The position numbers and the translations under genes were made by a program. This document shows positions 17,215-24,938 of a DNA stretch of 64,000 nucleotides, piece by piece (position 1 is the stretch's first letter; each line of letters opens with the position of its first letter). Location of the stretch: the NCBI RefSeq assembly GCF_008364845.1, contig NZ_VTTP01000001.1, forward strand, positions 393,497-457,496, written 5' to 3'. This DNA comes from Actinotalea subterranea (GTDB lineage Bacteria; Actinomycetota; Actinomycetes; Actinomycetales; Cellulomonadaceae). The notes beneath the pieces were generated by a model. It made no database searches. It was not told the DNA's origin and saw only the letters and a list, made by a program, of their open reading frames with translations.

Positions 17215-17978
17215 GGGGATCCTGGACGCACGTCGTCACGCCCGGCGGTGATCGCGTCGCCGTCGGGCACCGCGTCGCCGTCGGGCACCGCGTCGCCGTC
17301 GGGCACCGCGTCGCCGTCGGGCACCGCGACGCCGTCGGGCACCGCGTCGCCGTCGGGCACCGCGTCGCCGTCGGGCACCGTGACATCGCCCGCCCGGCCG
17401 GCGGCGGCACGGCCCGCGGCGAAGTTGTCGAGCACACCGGCGCGCAGCAGACCCTCCGCGAGCACCTTGGCCAGCGCACCTGTCAGGACGAGGCCGCTGA
17501 CGAGCTGGAGCACGGCGCGCAGCGCGAGCAGGTCCTGGGTCCACCAGTCCTGCGTCGTCCCGGCCCACACGAAGCTCGCGGTGACGGCGCCGACGCCCGA
17601 GGCGAGGAAGGTCGGCCACCCGAACCGGCGGTACCGGGTCAGGGCGAACGCGACCTCGGCCCCACCGCCCTGGACGAGCCCCGCGATCAGGAGGGTGGGG
17701 CCGGCCGGCGACCCGAGGAACGCGAACTCCACGAACGCCGCCCCGATCTCCGCAGCGATCCCCGCGCCAGGCCGGCGGACCACGAACACCGCGAGGGGCG
17801 CCACCGTGATCCAGCCGCCCATGAGCGCGTTCTGCGCGAGGTCGCCGAGCGGGCCCATCGCGACCTGGAGGCCGCCCCACGCCTGCACGAGGGCCCAGTA
17901 GAGGAACCCGAAGACCGCGGCCAGCACCGCGATCACGACGAGGTCGCGCAGCGCCCACGGGATGCGGCGGCCGCTCAT
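17211..17978 (-). CDS. ykoE: ECF transporter substrate-specific (S) component, YkoE family
   Basis: 255 residues. About the first 195 form a six-helix S component of the YkoE type, which captures the thiamine precursor hydroxymethylpyrimidine or thiamine. Seen motifs include LVQAWGGLQVAMGPLG and LVQGGGAEVAFALTRYRRFG. The last 50 or so residues are seven repeats of a hexapeptide (VPDGDA, one VPDGVA), encoded by an 18-bp tandem repeat and ending TAGRDD. That acidic tail is not part of the family fold. ATG overlaps the ykoF stop in ATGA. Confidence 0.87.
   Translation of the reverse strand: MSGRRIPWALRDLVVIAVLAAVFGFLYWALVQAWGGLQVAMGPLGDLAQNALMGGWITVAPLAVFVVRRPGAGIAAEIGAAFVEFAFLGSPAGPTLLIAGLVQGGGAEVAFALTRYRRFGWPTFLASGVGAVTASFVWAGTTQDWWTQDLLALRAVLQLVSGLVLTGALAKVLAEGLLRAGVLDNFAAGRAAAGRAGDVTVPDGDAVPDGDAVPDGVAVPDGDAVPDGDAVPDGDAVPDGDAITAGRDDVRPGSP
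17254..17379. repeat. Seven tandem 18-bp repeats in the 3' end of ykoE
   Basis: Unit GCGTCGCCGTCGGGCACC on the plus strand, exactly seven copies in 126 bp, with single-base changes in one unit. In frame it adds VPDGDA hexapeptides to the YkoE tail. The near identity of units implies recent expansion or ongoing length change. Confidence 0.95.
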
Positions 17979-18814
17979 CGCTCGCCCTCCGCGCGCGTGG
18001 CGTCCCCCGCCTCGGCGGACCGGCCGGGCGGCTGCCCCGCACCCGGCTCGCGCTGTGTGCTCGGCTCACGCCGTGCGCTCGGGCTGCCCACGCTGACCGT
18101 CGCGTGGGCAGCGACGTGCGCGACCGAGCGGCCGACAGTCGTCCAGGTGTCCACGAGTGTCGCCAGGACCGCGGCGAGGTCACCCTCGAGGCGCGTCGCG
18201 AAGTTCTCCGCGCCCGCCCAGGTCCCGGCGGCGCGCGCCCGACCGATGGCCTCCTCGATCGGCCCCATCGCGTCGACGGTCCCCAGCGGGTACAGCGCCC
18301 AGTGCGCCGCCGCGGCCAGGCCGGTGGGCGGCAGGTCGACGGGTGCGACGTGGGCCAGCTCGCCCGTCGGCAGCGTGCACCCGACCTCGCCCGGGCAGCC
18401 CCGCGACAGGGCGACCGTCGCGACGACGTGCCCCGTGGGCGTGGCCGCCGCAGCGTGCGCGACGACGGTCGTGAGGTACTCCGCGATGTCCTGCTCGCTG
18501 CCGCGCAGGAGCGTCGACACGTCGTCGGTGCGGACGGCCACGGCGGGCACCGCGGCGTGCCCCGCCGCGAGCGCGCCCACGATCACGTCGACGAAGGCGT
18601 CCGTCGCGGGGTGGAGCGTGAAGCGGGCGCCGACCCCCATGCGGGTGTGGTCCGCCGTCGCCTCCTGGGCGGCGGCCGGGGCCGGCTCGCTGCTCGGGTC
18701 CGGACCAGTGATCGGGTCGCGCTGGGTGATCGGCTCGCGCTGGGTGATCGGCTCGCGCTGGGTGATCGGGTCGCGCTGGGTGGTCGGCTCGCGCTGGGCG
18801 TGGTCGATGGTCAC
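17975..18814 (-). CDS. ykoF: YkoF-family hydroxymethylpyrimidine/thiamine-binding protein
   Basis: 279 residues. The core (about residues 55-250) matches YkoF, a cytosolic tandem ferredoxin-like protein binding the pyrimidine moiety of thiamine: GVGARFTLHPATDAF, LRGSEQDIAEYLTTVVAHA, and the second half VGCTLPTGELAHV. GTG at 18814 is chosen over GTG at 18835 because CAGGAGG lies at the right distance. Residues 7-40 are a low-complexity tail of REPITQ-type hexapeptides from an 18-bp tandem repeat, and the C-terminus has a related REPSTQREPG stretch. First gene after the TPP riboswitch; overlaps ykoE by four bases. Confidence 0.85.
   Translation of the reverse strand: MTIDHAQREPTTQRDPITQREPITQREPITQRDPITGPDPSSEPAPAAAQEATADHTRMGVGARFTLHPATDAFVDVIVGALAAGHAAVPAVAVRTDDVSTLLRGSEQDIAEYLTTVVAHAAAATPTGHVVATVALSRGCPGEVGCTLPTGELAHVAPVDLPPTGLAAAAHWALYPLGTVDAMGPIEEAIGRARAAGTWAGAENFATRLEGDLAAVLATLVDTWTTVGRSVAHVAAHATVSVGSPSARREPSTQREPGAGQPPGRSAEAGDATRAEGER
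18708..18797. repeat. Five tandem 18-bp repeats in the 5' end of ykoF
   Basis: Unit GTGATCGGGTCGCGCTGG (plus strand) with G/C variation at the ninth base and one A-to-G change; five copies in 90 bp. It encodes REPITQ/RDPITQ hexapeptides at the YkoF N-terminus. The unit differs in sequence from the ykoE repeat but has the same length. Confidence 0.92.
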
Positions 18815-18864
18815 GGTCGCCTCCTGAGGGTGCACGGACCCCCGGACAGCACGGCACCGCAGTG

Positions 18865-18985
18865 CCTCGCCCAGCTCCCTACGCCGGTACGGACCGGATC
18901 AGGTTCCACGGGTCAGTGGCTCGACCTCTCGGTCCGACCACACTCTCAGCGCGTCCGCGCTCCCCGGGGGCTTGTCGGGGTCGAA
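18865..18985 (-). promoter_or_regulatory. TPP (thiamine pyrophosphate) riboswitch
   Basis: On the minus strand the THI-box core is complete: GGGGAGC (18965-18959), GCTGAGAG, then ACCCG, then GGAACCTGATCCGG and TACCGGCGTAGGGA (ending near 18875). These are the pyrimidine-sensing and pyrophosphate-sensing helices of the TPP aptamer. Between them lies an extended variable helix (about 18908-18943). It ends about 50 bases before the ykoF start, so control is probably translational or through an early terminator. High thiamine pyrophosphate should shut off ykoFEDC. Outer limits are approximate. Confidence 0.95.
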
Positions 18986-19042
18986 CCTACGCCCCCCGGT
19001 CGCCGTGTCAAGCGACCGTCCGCGGCCTGGCGTGGTGGCCGT

Positions 19043-19873
19043 TCAGTCCTGCGGCACGCGCGGCGGCAGGGGCACGACGCCGTAGCGCCGGTTCGCGAGG
19101 GACGGGCTCCGCTCTCGCGTGGCGACCACGCGCGCGGGGTCCAGCTCCGCGACGACCACGGCCTGCTCGCCGCCACCTGCAACGCCGGGCCCTGCGGAGA
19201 TCACGACGCCGTCGGGGTCGACGACCGTGGGGTCGCCGGTGACGCCGGGGCCCGTCTGGACGGATCCCAGCACGTAGGCGGTGCTCTCGATCGCACGGGC
19301 ACGCAGCAGGGTGCCCCAGTGCTCGGCCTTGTGCTCGCCCGCCGCCCACGCCGCCGGCACGGCGAGCACCGTCGCGCCGGAGTCGACGAGCCTGCGCGCC
19401 GACTCGGGGAACCGCAGGTCGTAGCACGTCATGACGCCCACACGCAGGGCCGCGACGTCGACGACCACGGGCGCGGCGTCCGCGGGGCCGGGCTCGAGGC
19501 GGTCGGACTCGCGGTGCCCGAACGCGTCGTACAGGTGGACCTTGCGGTACGCGGCGACGAGGCCCGTCGGGGCGACGACGACGACGACGTTCGCGGCCCG
19601 CCCGTCCGCCTCCCCCGGTGTGAGCGTCCCGGCGATCACGTGCACGCCGGTCCGTGCCGCCGCCGCCTCGAGGGCCCGCACGAACGGGCCGTCCAGCGGC
19701 TCGGCGTGCTCCCGGCCGACGCCATGGGGGTCGAACGCGGCCGCGTACTCCGGGAGCACGAGCAGTCCGGCGCCGTCGGCCGCGGCGTGCTCGACGAGGT
19801 CGACCGCTGCCGCGGCGTTGGCCGCGCGGTCGGTGCCCGTGCGCATGCCTGCGACGTGCACACGCAGGGTCAT
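19043..19873 (-). CDS. Carbon-nitrogen hydrolase (nitrilase superfamily)
   Basis: 276 residues. The catalytic triad is visible: Glu42 in LVLPEY, Lys in YRKVHLYD (about 113) and Cys in MTCYDLRFPE (about 148). Members cleave non-peptide C-N bonds of amides or nitriles in the cytosol; the closest group in look is the NIT/omega-amidase-like branch (FGHRESDRLEPG). The substrate is unknown. ATG at 19873 overlaps the preceding small gene in ATGA, and the operon is mca, small membrane protein, this gene. A role in handling mercapturate or glutathione/mycothiol-type amides is only a guess from context. Confidence 0.87.
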   Translation of the reverse strand: MTLRVHVAGMRTGTDRAANAAAAVDLVEHAAADGAGLLVLPEYAAAFDPHGVGREHAEPLDGPFVRALEAAAARTGVHVIAGTLTPGEADGRAANVVVVVAPTGLVAAYRKVHLYDAFGHRESDRLEPGPADAAPVVVDVAALRVGVMTCYDLRFPESARRLVDSGATVLAVPAAWAAGEHKAEHWGTLLRARAIESTAYVLGSVQTGPGVTGDPTVVDPDGVVISAGPGVAGGGEQAVVVAELDPARVVATRERSPSLANRRYGVVPLPPRVPQD

Positions 19874-20178
19874 GGGCGCGGTGCTCCCGGCGCGTCCGGG
19901 TCCGCGCCCGGCGCCGCGGCGTCGTCCGCGGGCGCGGTCACGGGCTCCCCCGCGGCCTCGACGCGTGCGCGGTGGTCGAGCCGGCGCAGCTTCGACGTCA
20001 TCGACCGGAACAGCGGGATGCACGCGAGCACCACGAGGAAGATCACGAGGAAGCCCGGGACGCCGGGGCTCACGTCGCCCGGATCGACGCCCTCGCGCAG
20101 CTCGGGCTCGTCCGAGGCGACGACGACCGACGCGGTCCAGCCCGCGGCGTCGAGGCCGGACCCCAGGGCCGACGTCAC
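19870..20178 (-). CDS. Small single-span membrane protein downstream of mca
   Basis: 102 residues. One membrane helix (about residues 41-60, GFLVIFLVVLACIPLF) followed by a basic stretch SKLRRLDHR and an acidic, Pro/Ala-rich cytosolic tail. GTG start overlaps the mca stop in GTGA, and its own stop overlaps the nitrilase start. Mycobacterium tuberculosis has a similar small protein (Rv1083) after mca, so this is a conserved companion of unknown function. It could anchor or regulate the thiol-conjugate enzymes; nothing in the sequence shows this directly. Confidence 0.75.
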   Translation of the reverse strand: MTSALGSGLDAAGWTASVVVASDEPELREGVDPGDVSPGVPGFLVIFLVVLACIPLFRSMTSKLRRLDHRARVEAAGEPVTAPADDAAAPGADPDAPGAPRP

Positions 20179-21086
20179 CGGTCGTCCTCGGGGTGGATGC
20201 CCGCGAAGAGGTCGTCCTCGGGCAGGTGCGTCGGCACGCGCGACTCGGCGAGCTCGTACTCCTCGACGGGCCAGACGTCGACCTCGAGGTCGCGCGGCAC
20301 CTGGAAGAAGAACCCGTCGGGGTCGATCTGCGTCGCGTGCGCGACGAGGGCCGCGTCGCGTGCCGGGAAGTAGTCGGCGCACGCGATCCGGGTCGTGACC
20401 TGCCGCTGGGGGACCTCGCGCATCGCGCGCGAGTCGATCCAGTCGCCGAACGGCGACTCGAGGCCAGCGGCCACGACGGCGTCGTGCACGGTGCGGATGC
20501 GCTCGAGCGAGAAGTCGTGGTTGTAGTAGAGCTTCGTGGGCGCCCAGGGCTCCCCGAGGCCGCGGTAGCGCTCCGGGTCGCCCGCGGCGTGGTAGGCCTC
20601 GAACGCGACCCGGTGGGCCATGATGTGGTCGGGGTGCGGGTACCCGCCGCTCGGGTCGTACGCCGTCATCACGTGCGGCCGGAACTCCCGGACGAGCCGG
20701 ACGAGCGGCGCGGCGGCCTCCTCGAGCGGGACGAGCGCGAAGCAGCCCTCGGGCAGGGGCGGGAGCGGGTCGCCCTCGGGAAGCCCCGAGTCGACGAAGC
20801 CGAGCCAGTGCTGACGCACCCCCAGGGCCTCGGCGGCCGCCGCCATCTCGGCACGGCGCACCTGAGCCATCTCCTCCGGCGTGCCGTGGAGCCCCGAGTA
20901 CCGCGGGTTGAGGATGTCGCCCCGCTCGCCGCCGGTGCAGGTGACCACGAGCACGTCGACGCCCTCGGCGGCGTACCGCGCGGTCGTGGCCGCGCCCTTG
21001 CTCGACTCGTCGTCCGGGTGGGCGTGCACCGCCATGAGCCGCAGACCCTGCCGTGAACTGCTCGTGCCTCGTCCGGTGTCCGCCAC
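20175..21086 (-). CDS. mca: Mycothiol S-conjugate amidase
   Basis: 303 residues. Cleaves mycothiol S-conjugates to a mercapturic acid, which is exported, and GlcN-inositol, which is recycled, so it detoxifies electrophiles. The zinc site of the MshB/Mca (LmbE-like) fold is clear: HAHPDDESSKG near residue 22 and YPHPDHI near 150. The stretches LPEGDPLPPLPEGCFAL and VVTCTGGERGDILNP are characteristic of Mca rather than MshB. GTG at 21086 is chosen because GAGGAGG sits six bases upstream. Presence implies mycothiol as the main low-molecular-weight thiol, hence an actinobacterium. Confidence 0.95.
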   Translation of the reverse strand: MADTGRGTSSSRQGLRLMAVHAHPDDESSKGAATTARYAAEGVDVLVVTCTGGERGDILNPRYSGLHGTPEEMAQVRRAEMAAAAEALGVRQHWLGFVDSGLPEGDPLPPLPEGCFALVPLEEAAAPLVRLVREFRPHVMTAYDPSGGYPHPDHIMAHRVAFEAYHAAGDPERYRGLGEPWAPTKLYYNHDFSLERIRTVHDAVVAAGLESPFGDWIDSRAMREVPQRQVTTRIACADYFPARDAALVAHATQIDPDGFFFQVPRDLEVDVWPVEEYELAESRVPTHLPEDDLFAGIHPEDDR

Positions 21087-21223
21087 CGACAGCCTCCTCG
21101 TCGCCGAGATGCGCACCCGAGACGGGCGCACCAGGGACAATGGTCTCGCACGCCGGCCCCCGCACGCACCCGGCGCGCAGCCCGGTACCCACCCAGCAGG
21201 ACCCGACCGGACCAGGAGAGGTC

Positions 21224-21628
21224 ATGACAGCGCCGCAGCCCCTGCACCCGCCGGCCGGTCGGTACGGCCGGGAGGCGACCCCGCGCGCCCGGCGTCGCGG
21301 GGTGGTCGCGCTGTGGCTGCTCGGGCTCGCGGGCCTCGGCGCGGCCCTGTGGATCGGCCTGGGTGTCGCCGGCAGCCCTGTGACGTGGGACGACGTGGGC
21401 TTCTCGCTCGAGGACGATCGCGTGGAGGTCGTCTTCGACGTGCACCGGACCGACCCGTCGGTGACGGTCAGGTGCCGGGTCGAGGCACTCAGCCAGCAGT
21501 ACGCGCAGGTGGGCGTCGTCACCGTGGACGTCGCCCCGTCGCAGGAGCGCACCCGCCGCCTCACCGTGGAGGTCGCGACGGCCGAGCCCGCCGTGACCGG
21601 CGTCGTGGAGAGCTGCTGGGTCCCCTGA
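21224..21628 (+). CDS. DUF4307 membrane protein
   Basis: 134 residues. A cytosolic N-terminal part of about 28 residues rich in Arg/Pro, one membrane helix (about 29-48, VVALWLLGLAGLGAALWIG), then an extracytoplasmic beta-rich domain of about 80 residues ending CWVP. Function is unknown. The gene is conserved in actinobacteria opposite mca and next to greA (Rv1081c in Mycobacterium tuberculosis), exactly as here. ATG has AGGAGAGG upstream. The two Cys (in TVRCRVEAL and ESCWVP) could form an extracellular disulfide. Confidence 0.85.
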   Translation: MTAPQPLHPPAGRYGREATPRARRRGVVALWLLGLAGLGAALWIGLGVAGSPVTWDDVGFSLEDDRVEVVFDVHRTDPSVTVRCRVEALSQQYAQVGVVTVDVAPSQERTRRLTVEVATAEPAVTGVVESCWVP

Positions 21629-21664
21629 ACGGACGCGAGCCCACGGGCCTGCGGCGCGGGACCT

Positions 21665-21673
21665 TGCTATGGT
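21665..21673 (+). promoter_or_regulatory. Extended -10 promoter for greA (TGC-TATGGT)
   Basis: TATGGT at 21668-21673 is preceded by TGC, an extended -10. No good -35 is seen. The predicted transcript start is near 21680, giving an mRNA leader of about 225 bases. Confidence 0.45.
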
Positions 21674-21679
21674 TGTCGT

Positions 21680-21904
21680 TTCCACGCCATCACGTGCCGT
21701 GCTCCCGGTAGCCACAGCGGTTCCCGGACGTCACAGCACGGCCGCGCGGCAGTGCAGCGCAGGGTCGCGCCGGGTCTCGTGCCCTCGTGGCGTGGAACCC
21801 CCGAGCGACGCGCCTCCCCCACCGGGTCGCGCACGGCCCGAGCACGACAGCACGCCGCAGGACGAAGACCGACCACGCACGACGAGAGCTCGGAAGGAGC
21901 GACC
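21680..21904 (+). other. Long structured 5' leader of greA
   Basis: No gene fits here in frame with greA. Two nested long-range stems are visible: TTCCACGCCA (21680-21689) pairs perfectly with TGGCGTGGAA (21788-21797), and GCCGTGCT (21696-21703) pairs with AGCACGGC (21735-21742). The ribosome site GGAAGGAGC lies outside the stems at the 3' end. It may be a cis-regulatory leader; I do not recognise a known RNA family. Confidence 0.4.
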
Positions 21905-22393
21905 GTGACCGACACGACGACTGTCACCTGGCTGACCCAGGAGGCGCACGACCGTCTCAGCGCCGAGCTGCAGCAGCTGAGCACGACGGGCCGCACGGAG
22001 ATCGCGCAGAAGATCGACGCCGCGCGCCAGGAGGGTGACCTCAAGGAGAACGGCGGCTACCACGCGGCCCGCGAGGAGCAGGCCAAGCAGGAGGCGCGCA
22101 TCCGCCAGCTCCAGCAGATCCTGCGCACCGCCGTCGTGGGCGAGGCCCCGCCGGACGACGGCGTCGTCGAGCCCGGCATGGTCGTCACGGCGAGCGTCGC
22201 CGGGGAGCGCATGACGTTCCTCGTCGGTTCGCGTGAGGTCGCCGAGGGCACCGGCCTGGACGTGTACAGCGACAAGTCCCCGCTGGGTGCCGCGATCGTG
22301 GGCCGCTCACGCGGCGAGAAGACCTCGTACACGGCCCCGAACGGCCACGAGATCGCCGTCGAGATCCACGAGGCCAAGCCCTTCCAGCCGTGA
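21905..22393 (+). CDS. greA: Transcription elongation factor GreA
   Basis: 162 residues, normal length. Stimulates cleavage of backtracked RNA by RNA polymerase. The N-terminal coiled coil (about 10-78) carries the acidic tip EGDLKENGGYHAA with Asp45 and Glu48, which coordinate the catalytic Mg2+. The C-terminal globular domain (about 80-160) includes SDKSPLGAAIVGRSRGE, the usual SPLG..L.G segment. GTG start at 21905 follows GGAAGGAGC. Upstream in-frame codons are leader, not protein. A strong hairpin terminator follows. Confidence 0.96.
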   Translation: MTDTTTVTWLTQEAHDRLSAELQQLSTTGRTEIAQKIDAARQEGDLKENGGYHAAREEQAKQEARIRQLQQILRTAVVGEAPPDDGVVEPGMVVTASVAGERMTFLVGSREVAEGTGLDVYSDKSPLGAAIVGRSRGEKTSYTAPNGHEIAVEIHEAKPFQP

Positions 22394-22397
22394 TCCC

Positions 22398-22432
22398 CTG
22401 ACGGGTCGCCCGTGCCACGGGCGGCCCGTCAG
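22398..22432 (+). terminator. Strong hairpin terminator after greA
   Basis: A 16-bp stem with one T-G pair: CTGACGGGTCGCCCGT against ACGGGCGGCCCGTCAG, three-base loop, starting five bases after the greA stop. It may also stop ilvA transcripts from the other strand. Confidence 0.8.
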
Positions 22433-22479
22433 GCTGGTCCCGTCGCCGCGCCACGACGCCGCGGGAGCACGGTCCACCG

Positions 22480-23691
22480 TCAGCCCTCGTGGACCTGGTA
22501 GCCAGCACCACGGAGGTGCTCGAGGACCTGCGCGCAGTGGTCGGGCCCGCGGGTCTCGACCTGCACGCCGATCTCGACCTCGTCGATCGCGAGGTCGATG
22601 CCGGTCCGCGTGTGCCCGACATGCATGACGTTCCCGCCGGTTGCGGCGAGCTCGGCGAGCAGCGCCGCGAGCGCACCTGGCTTGTCGTCGATCGTGACGC
22701 GCATCTGCAGGTACCGCCCCGCCGAGGCGAGGCCGTGCCGTACGACCCGCAGGAGCACGATCGGGTCGATGTTGCCGCCGGACAGCACGACGACGGCGGG
22801 CGTCTGCACCGGTTCCCCGGCCAGGAGCGCAGCGACCCCGGCCGCCCCCGAGGGCTCGACGAGCAGCTTGGCGCGCTCGGCGACGAGCAGGAGGGCCCGC
22901 GAGAGGTCCTCCTCGGAGACCGTGCGCACGGGCACGTGCCGTCCCGCGAGGATCGCGAACGGGACCTCCCCGGGGCAGCCGACGGCGATCCCGTCGGCCA
23001 TGGTGCCCATCGTCTCGAGGGCGACGGGCCGCCCCGCGACGAGCGAACCGGGGTAGGCGGCGGCGCCTGCGGCCTGCACGCCGATGACCTGCACGTCGCG
23101 GTGGTCGTCACCCAGGGCGGCGACGATCCCGGCCGCGAGGCCACCTCCCCCGATCGGGACGAGGATGGTCCGGACGTCGGGGACCTGCTCGAGGATCTCG
23201 AGCGCGATCGTGCCCTGGCCCGCGACGACGTCCGGGTGGTCGAACGGGTGGATGAGCACCGCGCCGGTGCGGTCGGCGTGCTCACGCGCGGCGACGAGCG
23301 CCTCGTCGACCGACGTCCCCGCGGTCACCACGTGCGCGCCGTACTGCTGGGTCGCGGCGATCTTGGGCAGCGCGGCGCCGTGGGGCATGTACACCGTCGC
23401 GTCGACGCCGAGGAGCCGTGCGGCGAGCGCGACCCCCTGCGCGTGGTTGCCGGCGCTCGCGGCGACGACCCCGCGCGCCTTCTCCTCGGCCGTGAGCCTG
23501 GACATGCGCACGTACGCGCCGCGGATCTTGAACGACCCGGCTCGCTGGAGGTTCTCGCACTTGAGGTGCACGGGCCCGCCGGCCAGCGCGGAGACCGCAC
23601 GGCTCGACTCCACGGGTGTGCGCAGGCTGATGCCGTCCAGCACGGCGGCGGCCTCGAGGACGTCCGAGGGGCCGACCACGGGGACGCTCAC
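22480..23691 (-). CDS. ilvA: Threonine ammonia-lyase with C-terminal ACT domain
   Basis: 403 residues. PLP enzyme deaminating threonine to 2-oxobutanoate, the first step toward isoleucine. The PLP lysine is Lys55 in GSFKIRGAY; the phosphate-binding loop is PIGGGGLAAG and the C-terminal PLP contact LSGGNIDP. A single ACT domain covers about residues 325-403 (RVTIDDKPGALAALLAEL), the short form also called TdcB-like. GTG start overlaps the preceding stop by four bases, so it is the last gene of the metB/AI-2E/ilvA operon. 2-oxobutanoate is also the product of cystathionine gamma-cleavage by MetB, which may explain the grouping. Confidence 0.94.
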   Translation of the reverse strand: MSVPVVGPSDVLEAAAVLDGISLRTPVESSRAVSALAGGPVHLKCENLQRAGSFKIRGAYVRMSRLTAEEKARGVVAASAGNHAQGVALAARLLGVDATVYMPHGAALPKIAATQQYGAHVVTAGTSVDEALVAAREHADRTGAVLIHPFDHPDVVAGQGTIALEILEQVPDVRTILVPIGGGGLAAGIVAALGDDHRDVQVIGVQAAGAAAYPGSLVAGRPVALETMGTMADGIAVGCPGEVPFAILAGRHVPVRTVSEEDLSRALLLVAERAKLLVEPSGAAGVAALLAGEPVQTPAVVVLSGGNIDPIVLLRVVRHGLASAGRYLQMRVTIDDKPGALAALLAELAATGGNVMHVGHTRTGIDLAIDEVEIGVQVETRGPDHCAQVLEHLRGAGYQVHEG

Positions 23692-24938
23692 CTCTCGTCC
23701 GCCGTGCCAGTGGTGCCGGTGGTGCCGGTGCCGCTCGTGCGACCCGAGGCGAGCGGGTCTGCGTCAGGGCCGCCCTCGTCGACCAGCGGCGTGTCGCCCG
23801 TGGGGCCGTCGAGCTGTCTGAGCCGGCGGTTCAGCGCGTCCGGGTCCTGCCCGAGCGCGGGGAACTTGTCGCGGCCGTGCAGGTACAGCACGACCGTGTT
23901 GAGCGTCGCGACGAACGGCACCGCGAGGAGCGCGCCGACCACGCCCGCCGCGAGCGAGCCCGCGGCGACGGACAGCAGGACCGCGACGGGGTGGAGCGAG
24001 ACCGCGTGCCCGAGGAGCAGCGGCTGGAGCACGTGGCTCTCGAACTGCTGCACGCCCAGCACGATCACGAGCATGATCAGCGCCTGGCCCGGGCCCTGGT
24101 CGACGAGCGCGACGAGCACGGCGATCGCACCGGTCGCGATCGCACCGACGAACGGGATGAAGCTCGCCAGGAACACGAGCACGGCGAGGGGCACCGCGAG
24201 CGGGATCCCGAGGATCAGCGCGCCCAGCCCGATGCCCACGGCGTCGATCGCGGCGACGAGGATCTGCGTGCGTGTGAACGCCGCGAGCGTCACCACGCCG
24301 CGCCGGGACGCCTCGTACGCGGGCTGGCGGGCGGACTCGGGGAAGAGCCGCAGGATCCACGCCCAGATCGTCGCGCCGTCCTTGAGGAAGAAGAACAGGC
24401 AGAACAGGGTCACGACGGCGCCCGCCAGGACGTGGCCCACGGTCGTCGTCACGGAGAGCGCACCCGAGACGAGGGTCCCGCTGTTGCTGCTCAGCTGCTC
24501 GCGCGCCTGGTCGAGGTACCTGCCGATCTCCTCGCTGCCGAGGCCGAGGTCGCTCGTGGCCGCGTACTCGAGGAGCTCGTCGATGCCCGCGGAGGCGCGC
24601 GACCACAGGTCCCCGATGCCCTGCACGATCTCGCGGCCGGCGACGGTCAGCAGGCCGGACACGACCGCGAGAAGCCCGAGGACGGCGACGCCCGACGCGA
24701 CGCCACGGGGCAGGCGGGCCCGGCGCACGAGCGCGTCGACGACCGGGCCGAGCAGGACGGTCAGCAGCAGCGCGAGGACGACCGGGACCCACAGGACCTT
24801 CGAGTACGCCATGCCCACGACGACCACGCCGAGCGTGACCGCGACGAGCAGGACGCGCCACGCCCAGGCGGCCGCGACCTGGACGGAACGCGGGACGGCG
24901 TCGGACGCCGGGCCTCGTCCGCCCGGTGCGGCGGTCAC
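23688..24938 (-). CDS. AI-2E family transporter (PF01594-type membrane protein)
   Basis: 416 residues with about eight membrane helices in the order typical of this family: two or three N-terminal helices, a soluble linker with SDLGLGSEEIGRYLDQAREQL, then a C-terminal group with SFIPFVGAIATGAI and the conserved LVIVLGVQQFESHVLQPLLLGHAV. Family members are proposed to be exporters (AI-2, or sodium/proton antiport in some); the cargo here is unknown. GTG start overlaps the metB stop in GTGA. The Thr/Gly-rich tail (GTGTTGTTGTADER) is low-complexity. Confidence 0.88.
   Translation of the reverse strand: MTAAPGGRGPASDAVPRSVQVAAAWAWRVLLVAVTLGVVVVGMAYSKVLWVPVVLALLLTVLLGPVVDALVRRARLPRGVASGVAVLGLLAVVSGLLTVAGREIVQGIGDLWSRASAGIDELLEYAATSDLGLGSEEIGRYLDQAREQLSSNSGTLVSGALSVTTTVGHVLAGAVVTLFCLFFFLKDGATIWAWILRLFPESARQPAYEASRRGVVTLAAFTRTQILVAAIDAVGIGLGALILGIPLAVPLAVLVFLASFIPFVGAIATGAIAVLVALVDQGPGQALIMLVIVLGVQQFESHVLQPLLLGHAVSLHPVAVLLSVAAGSLAAGVVGALLAVPFVATLNTVVLYLHGRDKFPALGQDPDALNRRLRQLDGPTGDTPLVDEGGPDADPLASGRTSGTGTTGTTGTADER

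Noticed and set aside
17254..18797. Regular 18-bp repeats considered as a CRISPR array
   Set aside because: Units are directly abutting with no spacers and are in frame with ykoE and ykoF; no cas genes nearby.
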